Shown in pieces: positions 57,849 through 64,000 of a DNA stretch of 64,000 nucleotides (position 1 is its first letter; every line of letters begins with the position of its first letter). The notes beneath the pieces were generated by a model. It was not told where the DNA came from. It did not search any database and was given only the letters and a program-made list of their open reading frames with translations. This stretch comes from Verpa conica. Taxonomy: Eukaryota; Ascomycota; Pezizomycetes; Pezizales; Morchellaceae. The stretch is taken from positions 1,550,001 to 1,614,000 of the forward strand of contig JAUFSD010000010.1 of the NCBI GenBank assembly GCA_033030425.1. Reading direction: 5' to 3'. Made by a program: the position numbers and the translations under genes.

Positions 57849-59741
57849 ATGGCTGCACTGGATCTCTCCCACCTCTCCCCCACCTTCTTACTACCCACCC
57901 ACCTCTCCCCCACCAGGCTGAGCACACTCACATCCCAGCTCCACTCCCACAACTGCCCACTAACACCCACCCCCACCGCCGCCAGTCTCTTCCTCGCAGA
58001 CATCAACACCGCCAGACGCTGCGACTTTGAGCTCCGCGGCCGCGGGATCAAGACCGCCCCATTATCGCACGAGCCCACTTCTCGCAGCGGGCCCCCGGTT
58101 CGCGTCGTGAAGCTCAAATGGTTCACCGAGAGCGTTGAGGCGGGGTGCTTACTGCCTATCGAGGACTACACCGTGTACACTGCAACTGTCACCTCTGTGG
58201 AGCTCACACCATCGCCTGGGTCTGATAAAGCCCCTGCAGACGAGGAGCGGCGCAGGGGCATCCTGAAACGGGCCCGAAGAGACGCGGAGGAGAGTGTGGA
58301 GTACGCTGGGAGGTCGAGGTTTGGGAGGGAGGAACAGGCCCGTAGAGCGACGGAGGGGATCATTGCGTTATCGAAAAAAACAAAAACAAAGAGGGATGTG
58401 AGACCTAGTACTCCAGAATATGAAGAGGTCGTTAGGGCCGTTAGAGGGTTGAGAGATATGCCGGAGTGGGTCCAAAGAAAAGTATGTATTTTATATTCTT
58501 TTATTATTATTATTATAAAATATTAATATCTACAGGTTAAACTCTCTTGTTGTCGCTCAACACCAGAGAGCTCACCAAACGACCTGTTCATCGCACAACT
58601 CAGGACTATTCGACTTTCTCGTATTCTCACCTCAGACGATGTTGGCACCCGAGCATACTCCACAGCAATTGCAGTGCTCAAAGCGTACCCACACCCTCTC
58701 ACCTCTCCCTCCGAAGTGACTCTTCTCCCCGGGTGCAGCACAAAGATCTCTTCCCTGTTCAAGGAATGGCTCCACTCCCACACCGACCCCGAGAAACGCA
58801 CCATCGCCGCCGTGACCCAACTCGAGCAAAACGAGAACCTTGCCGGGCTCAAGCTCTTGTACTCGATCTGGGGCATTGGGCCCAAGACCGCCCGCGAGAT
58901 GTGGTTCGAAAAGAGGTGGAAAACCCTCGATGACGTGGTCGAGTACGGTTGGAAAGAACTTACAAGAGTTCAGCAGATCGGAGTCAAGTATTATGACGAC
59001 TTCCAACAGAAGATACCCAGAGTTGAAGCAGAACGTATAGAAGGCAAGTATAACACTATACTCTCTCTCTTCATTTATATACTAACACACTCTCTCACAG
59101 AGATCATCGTACGGCACGCTGAAAGACTCAAACCGGGAATATCACACATTCTCGCCGGCTCATACCGGCGCGGAAGCACGTCTGTGAGCGACGTTGACGT
59201 CCTCCTCTCACACGCCGACACAACCCAGTCACACACAGGGTTCATAGAAGAGCTCATCAGCTCCCTCGAGAAAGAAGGTTGGATAACCTACACTCTCCAC
59301 CTCGGCACCTCCCCTCCCTCTACCACCACCACCACCACCGACACAACCCACCGCGGCGCAGATAACCTTGAAAAAGCCATGATAGTCTGGCAAGAACAAG
59401 AATACACAGACATCACCCACCGAACCCCACGGCTCATAGGCTCCAAGAATAAAAACCTACACAGACGCGTCGATATCGTGTTCTCGCCGCCAGAGTGTGC
59501 AGCCACGGCGTTACTGGGTTGGTCCGGGGCAACGACGTTCGAGCGGGATCTGAGACTATGGTGCGAATCTAGGGGCTGGAGGTTCGCCTGTGAGGGCGTG
59601 TTTGAGATTAAGAGTGGTGAAAGAGCTGGTGGTGTTGATGCGGCGTTGAGGAAGGGTGAGTCTATGGTGGAGGCGGAGAAGAGACTGTTTGAGGATTTGG
59701 GATTGCAGTGGAGAGCTCCGGAGGAAAGGTGTACGGGGTGA
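57849..59741 (+). CDS. pol4: Family X DNA polymerase (fungal Pol4 / polymerase lambda-like) with BRCT domain
   Basis: Exons 57849-58481, 58536-59043 and 59101-59741 encode 593 residues. An N-terminal BRCT domain (VVKLKWFTESVEAGCLLPIE, residues ~90-115) recruits the enzyme to end-joining complexes. The 8-kDa/fingers region has helix-hairpin-helix motifs (YSIWGIGPKTAREMWFE; LTRVQQIGVKYYDDF). The palm holds the metal-binding pair in GSYRRGSTSVSDVDVLLSH and the third Asp in RRVDIVFSP. Family X enzymes fill gaps during non-homologous end joining and base excision repair. The start is the MAALDLSHLS methionine; an upstream in-frame ATG (57723) gives an implausible extension. The last intron has a GC donor (GCAAGT), is 57 nt and contains no in-frame stop. 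Confidence 0.92.
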
Positions 59742-61283
59742 TTCATGGGGTGTCACTCGGTTCTTTTTTGTGTGTTGGTGTTGGTGTTGGTGTTTGATAA
59801 TGTGGTGGAGAAGATTAATAAATTATATATGTCTTGGGAGAAATGTTACATGTAATGGTACAAGCTTTTCTTTTCTTTTTTGTCACTCTGCTTATACGAT
59901 GTATGAAATGTGATATACTTGGTGTTCCCTAGATCAAGCCGCCTGTGTAGTCTTAGTTTTCTCCTTTTCTCGTGAATGAATTAATGAATTATAAAATATA
60001 TGGAGTCTTCTTTCTTTAAATCATAGTAGGTTTTCAAGTGACAATATTAGCAATGTAGAGGTATGGTGCGTTTGGTTTTTAATAATGGCAGAATATCTCA
60101 ATACACTAGGGCTATAGTTAATTACCTATGTCTGGGGGAGGGGGGATATGCCAGAGCACCAAAAATCAGTCTCCCTAGTTACACCCATTCACTCACAAAA
60201 TACTTCAAATAATACATAGATTTTTAGAAAGAGGTAGACTCACCTACTCTAATTTTAGATACAATCAACTACACTGCTGTGGTGTTAGACTATTTATAAT
60301 GTTGGGTTAGTTGTACCACTAATCTTCACCAAAAGTCATGATTTTGAAGATATCCTTCTATTTAGAGGGCCTTTAGGGGGCAATATCTTCTATTAGACCT
60401 AGGAAAATTCAGAAAATACAAAGGTGATATCCCATCACGCGTAGCGGAATTTAGACCATAGCAACGGATTATATGTTTTAATTTCCTAAACAACCAGAAC
60501 AATTCAATAAACATTAAAAAAAATGGATATATATAGAACTTGAATCCCATAAGAAACATCTATTCACCAGGAGATGTTTTTATTACACCAGTAGAGTATT
60601 AATCTAGGCCCTAACCGAAAAAAAAAAAATGTCATAATTCTTCTACTGTTCAGTAATTGATAAAACCCCTTGTAGGAATCTCTTAATGTATCTGGGATTA
60701 GTATAGTGTAGCAACAGGATTCTTCTTTGACTGTTTGAAGTGAAAATAGAGGTGGGGGTGGTGGGTGAAGTGGGTGTAATGGGTGCTAAAGCTGGTTGCT
60801 AAGAAATCAGAGGGCTTTGAAGCCCTCTAAAAGACGTTGCTACGTGCCATGGGATAAGACTCTTTGAAAACTTGAGGTGTTCAGATTTTATTGCTCTCAA
60901 AACAATAAGCTGAAAAGAGGGCTGTGTTTTCGCTTGTGTTCCACAGATGTTGCGATCAAATCCGGGTTTTAGCTGCCCTAGTAGAGAATTTAATATACAT
61001 TATTTGGAGGATCTAAGAATTCTAGTCCTTAGTCTAATTGATTTCTCGACCAGTTACTCAACCGTACAAAGCGCTTTAGTAGGCTGCATTTAGAAGGTCA
61101 TCCTTAAGTAGTAAGATCTATTAGGTATCGCGCCAGAGAACAGTCAAAAGCTCTAATACAGCAGAAAGACAATGATTCATGGAACTCCAAAAATCTTAGG
61201 AAACATAACATCTAACCCACATGCACCCAACACCCTAACTCTGAAAAAGAAACTCCGAATTTCCCTTCTTAAGCCCCATATTA
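59742..61283. other. Convergent spacer
   Basis: AT-rich, nothing recognised. It lies between the 3' ends of the polymerase (plus) and Iwr1 (minus) genes. Confidence 0.55.
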
Positions 61284-63086
61284 TTAATCCTCCATCTCAT
61301 CCCCACTATTAACCTCCCTACCAACAACCCTTCCACCTTCTCTATATCCCCAAATCCCCGCCATTTTCCGCCTCATGCCCTCTGCCTCCGCATCCGCATC
61401 TTCATCATACTCGAGATCATATTCCTCGTCATCGGCTCCCTTCCGAGGTTTGTTTTTCCAGCTCTTAAACAATCCAGAATCCGAATCCGAATCATCATCG
61501 TCTCCGTCACCAGCAGAGTCATTACCCAAGACGCCGAATGCATCGACTTCATCAGCGTCTTCAGAGTCGTAGGTTGGCTCTTCAGGGTAATCGTTAGTAT
61601 GGTAGTCTTCTGCATTACTATCTTCGTCGTCGCTACCATAGACGTCATCACTGTCGACATCGTCATCACCTTCGTACCACCATTCTTCGTCGTCACTTCC
61701 GTGAATGCTGGAATTTATCCCGTTAGCTTTTGCACCGTTAGGTAGTGGGTGAGTTGCTTACATAATAAGGCCGTAGTCCTCGCCTTCTTTCTTGCTGTTC
61801 TCTGGCTTGACTTCTTCACGGATATAAACGTCATAAACAAAGCCCTCTTCATCTTCTGGCTCCTCGTCGATTTCTTTCTTGTCCACCTCCTTCCAGGTGC
61901 CCCCTCCTAAACCACCTCCAATCTTATCCTGCATCTTACTCTTGGGTTTTCCTCTTGATGAGGCAGGGAGGTTGCGGATACCGTCGTTTTTCTCGGAGTT
62001 GAGATATTCAAACACCATATTCTGCATAGCCATAGTGAGAGGATCCAATTCTGGCTGCTCCTCAAACTTAACCTTGGACTTTCTTTCCTGCTCCTTTTCT
62101 TTTTCCTTCTCCAGCTGGGCTTTTCGTTTCTCTTCCTCAATCCGTTTCTTTTCTTCTGGGTGCGTTCGGGGGCGTTTCCGAGTTTTGGTAGGCTCCTCTT
62201 TTTCTACTACCTTTTCCATCTCCATATCCGGTTCCATTGGAGCATCTTCATCAAGAGGCTCTGAGGATTCCCTGATAAAAATGGCACTGCGGCGTGTCGC
62301 GGCGCTCGAATAAGGGTGAGGATGCTTTATCCGCAGCCGCTTTGCCAGGTGATACCTCCGTACTGCAGCCGCAGCTTTACGCTTGCTCGCTGTTGTGCTC
62401 GGGGAAGGCACTGGCTTAGTACTAGTCGGACTCGATGACAAAGAGTGCGTTTTATCACTCCCGAACGTGCCCTGTCGAACAGGACCCTCACTATCACCAG
62501 ATGATCCCGGACGAGCACCAGCCGAGGCTTTCTTTTCATCTACCTGAGCAGCAGGTGTGAGAGCCGCCGGAGAATCAGCATTAGTAGTGCCTGTGTATGA
62601 GTCCCCTCTTGCGATCGCACTCAGCGGAACCCTCGTTTTTGTCCTCTTTACAGACCCTGCACCACTCGTATCAAGTGCCAACTTCGACCCAGGTGGAAGG
62701 GGCCCGATTCCATGGCCCGGAGAAGGGGTCCGCGAAGCCAAGGGTGTTCCGGCTACTCCAATACTCGGTGAAGCTGGTCTCGAGCGCGAGGCGGGCGTGA
62801 GTGTGCTGCGGACTTGCGGGATTCCACTAGCACTAGGACGGGGGAAGTGCTGTGGCTGGAAGGGTTGCGGTGTAGGGTCGGTAGGAGAAGTGACGGTACG
62901 GGCAAGACGGAAAACAAAGTCCTTTTTAACCTTTTGGCGCTTCGTTTCTGAGCGGTCGACATCTAGAGGAAAAGAAGTTAGAATTTGTGCCGTCTAGGTA
63001 AAAGCGAGAGGGGAAGTACAGAGGGCTTGAACGGGAGCTTCGTCAAGCTTGCGCTTGATTCTGATTGTTGACGGTGGGAGAGACAT
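61284..63086 (-). CDS. iwr1: RNA polymerase II nuclear import protein Iwr1
   Basis: Exons 63086-63020, 62962-61762 and 61707-61284 total 1692 nt and encode 563 residues. The start MSLPPSTIRIKRKLDEAPVQ is the characteristic Iwr1 N-terminus, which carries the basic import signal. It joins through intron 1 to ALYVDRSE. The conserved Iwr1 domain spans intron 2: FVYDVYIREE, then DYGLIIIHGSDDEEWWYEG, then DDEDSNAEDYHTNDYPEEP. The rest is disordered, with a long acidic C-terminus. Iwr1 binds assembled RNA polymerase II in the cytoplasm and brings it to the nucleus. The ~560-residue length exceeds yeast Iwr1 because of the low-complexity region (residues ~50-300), a common state in filamentous fungi. 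Confidence 0.92.
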
Positions 63087-63328
63087 GGAGAAGTTTTATG
63101 AATTCTAGATTTGCTTGAATTGACCAGTAGCTATGTATTGTCTGGTCCAAGATGATACAGCTGTAGGAGTTGTTCTCAGGAGACGTTGCAAGATGAGATG
63201 CTGAGATTTCGTCAGGGGACAAAATTTGGGCTAAGCTCAGCTAGATTACGGGGAGCCCTGACGTCAGGGTTACCCTGCCAGTATCATGGTATATCACTCG
63301 GCTGGTTGATATTATTTGAATTAATCAC
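63087..63328. other. Promoter region of iwr1 and LINE insertion flank
   Basis: A short spacer with no gene recognised. It ends at the (GAAT)n tail of the retrotransposon. Confidence 0.5.
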
Positions 63329-64000
63329 GAATGAATGAATGAATGAATTTATCATTTAAGTACATGCAACCCTTAGGTTATGGTACCCGCACTAAAATCC
63401 AACCCACAATATAAAAACAACAATAAAAATAAAACAAAAATAAACATAAAACAAAACCAGTAAACACAAGTAAACTAGCGCCTTTGCCCCTTCGTCTTCT
63501 ATTCCTCTTCTGCGTCTCCAATTCCTCCTTGTATGCTGCTCACCGCTTCTTCCCACATGTCGCCCCATCCCCATTCTTCTTCCCGTTCTCGGTCCTCTAC
63601 CTCTTCTGCTCTAATTTCTCCTCTTTCTACTCTTCTTATTCTGCTTTTCCTTTTGAATTCTCTCCACATCAACGCTCCCCACGTCCAATTCTTTTCCTCT
63701 GCAGGGTATAAAATATCATCTAGGGTAACGGGGATGTCTGGGCTGCCGAGCTCGCGTTGGATTATTCTTCGTCTGCTTTGGGTAAGCGGACACTCAACCA
63801 GTGCATGCTGAACCGTTTCGACCTGGTGTCCGCACGCGCAGCTGGGTGTTGGACGCTTCCCTATGCGATGAAGGTAACTGCCACAGTCTATGTGTCCTGT
63901 TCGCAGTCTGGTTGTAATGGTCCTGGCTTCTCGTTCGCTATTCGGGAACCTTGCTTTGTGTCTGGTGAGAGGGGTGTTTGTGTACTGTCTTCCTATCCCC
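63329..64000 (-). mobile_element. 3' end of a non-LTR retrotransposon (LINE), 5' part beyond window
   Basis: The minus-strand frame is open from the right edge to a TAG at 63499. It reads RTITTRLRTGHIDCGSYLHR, then KRPTPSCACGHQVETVQHAL and VECPLTQSRRRI, the C-terminal Cys/His knuckle (CxC...H...C) of LINE ORF2 proteins in fungi and animals. An Arg/Glu-rich tail ending GGIGDAEEE follows. Downstream of the stop are ~170 bases of T-rich 3' untranslated sequence and, at 63329-63348, five GAAT units (ATTC on the element's strand) as the terminal simple repeat. The visible frame is intact, so the copy may be young. Reverse transcriptase and endonuclease domains would lie to the right. Confidence 0.85.

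Noticed and set aside
1..64000. CRISPR arrays, bacterial operons, riboswitches, rRNA genes
   Set aside because: None seen; the gene structure is eukaryotic and no regularly spaced short repeats or rRNA-like segments were found.

Overview
This window is nuclear DNA of a filamentous ascomycete fungus (Pezizomycotina). The evidence is genes split by many short introns of about 45-80 bp with GT(A/T)NGT donors, and a clearly fungal gene set: a siderophore-iron transporter, a very large hybrid histidine kinase with an N-terminal kinase-like domain, a Crb2-type checkpoint protein, Pds5, Iwr1 and a Pol4-type polymerase. Gene-dense blocks alternate with AT-rich, repeat-bearing gaps. I cannot name the species; an early-diverging class such as Pezizomycetes or Orbiliomycetes is only a guess.

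Layout. 1-3492: crb2-like gene on the minus strand, cut by the window edge. 3.5-6.5 kb: spacer with a dead helicase fragment. 6.5-8.9 kb: seven-exon siderophore-iron transporter with two perfect ATCWGATAA iron-repressor sites upstream. 8.9-15.9 kb: AT-rich accessory island with a 1.2-kb inverted-repeat element, a foldback MITE nested in it, and an intronless 998-codon orphan with protease-like and RNase H-like segments. 15.9-17.4 kb: secreted ureohydrolase. 17.4-21.4 kb: non-coding, with a ~500-bp inverted-repeat element. 21.4-29.2 kb: 2450-residue hybrid histidine kinase. 30.3-37.8 kb: small secreted cysteine-rich protein, secreted histidine phosphatase, BTB protein, small acidic ORF and an LTA4H-type aminopeptidase.

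38-46.5 kb is the most unusual part. It is AT-rich and holds several tiny multi-exon or single-exon genes that a simple ORF caller misses: a 59-residue zinc-ribbon-like protein, a 79-residue protein, a 77-residue predicted tail-anchored protein and a 160-residue orphan. An IFI6/IFI27-like protein, MITEs and a micro-insertion of a LINE tail with a perfect 16-bp target duplication lie among them.

46.5-64 kb is a core block: PA2G4/EBP1 homologue, Pds5 (1579 aa, AT-hooks), family X DNA polymerase (BRCT, with a GC-AG intron), Iwr1, and at the right edge the 3' end of a non-LTR retrotransposon running off the window. Three of the long conserved genes (crb2, pds5, pol4-like) concern chromosome integrity, but nothing indicates they are co-regulated. 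Exon structures were built by hand from splice motifs and reading phase. Where all exon lengths sum to a multiple of three and the protein matches its family, the models are strong; the tiny genes are inferences.
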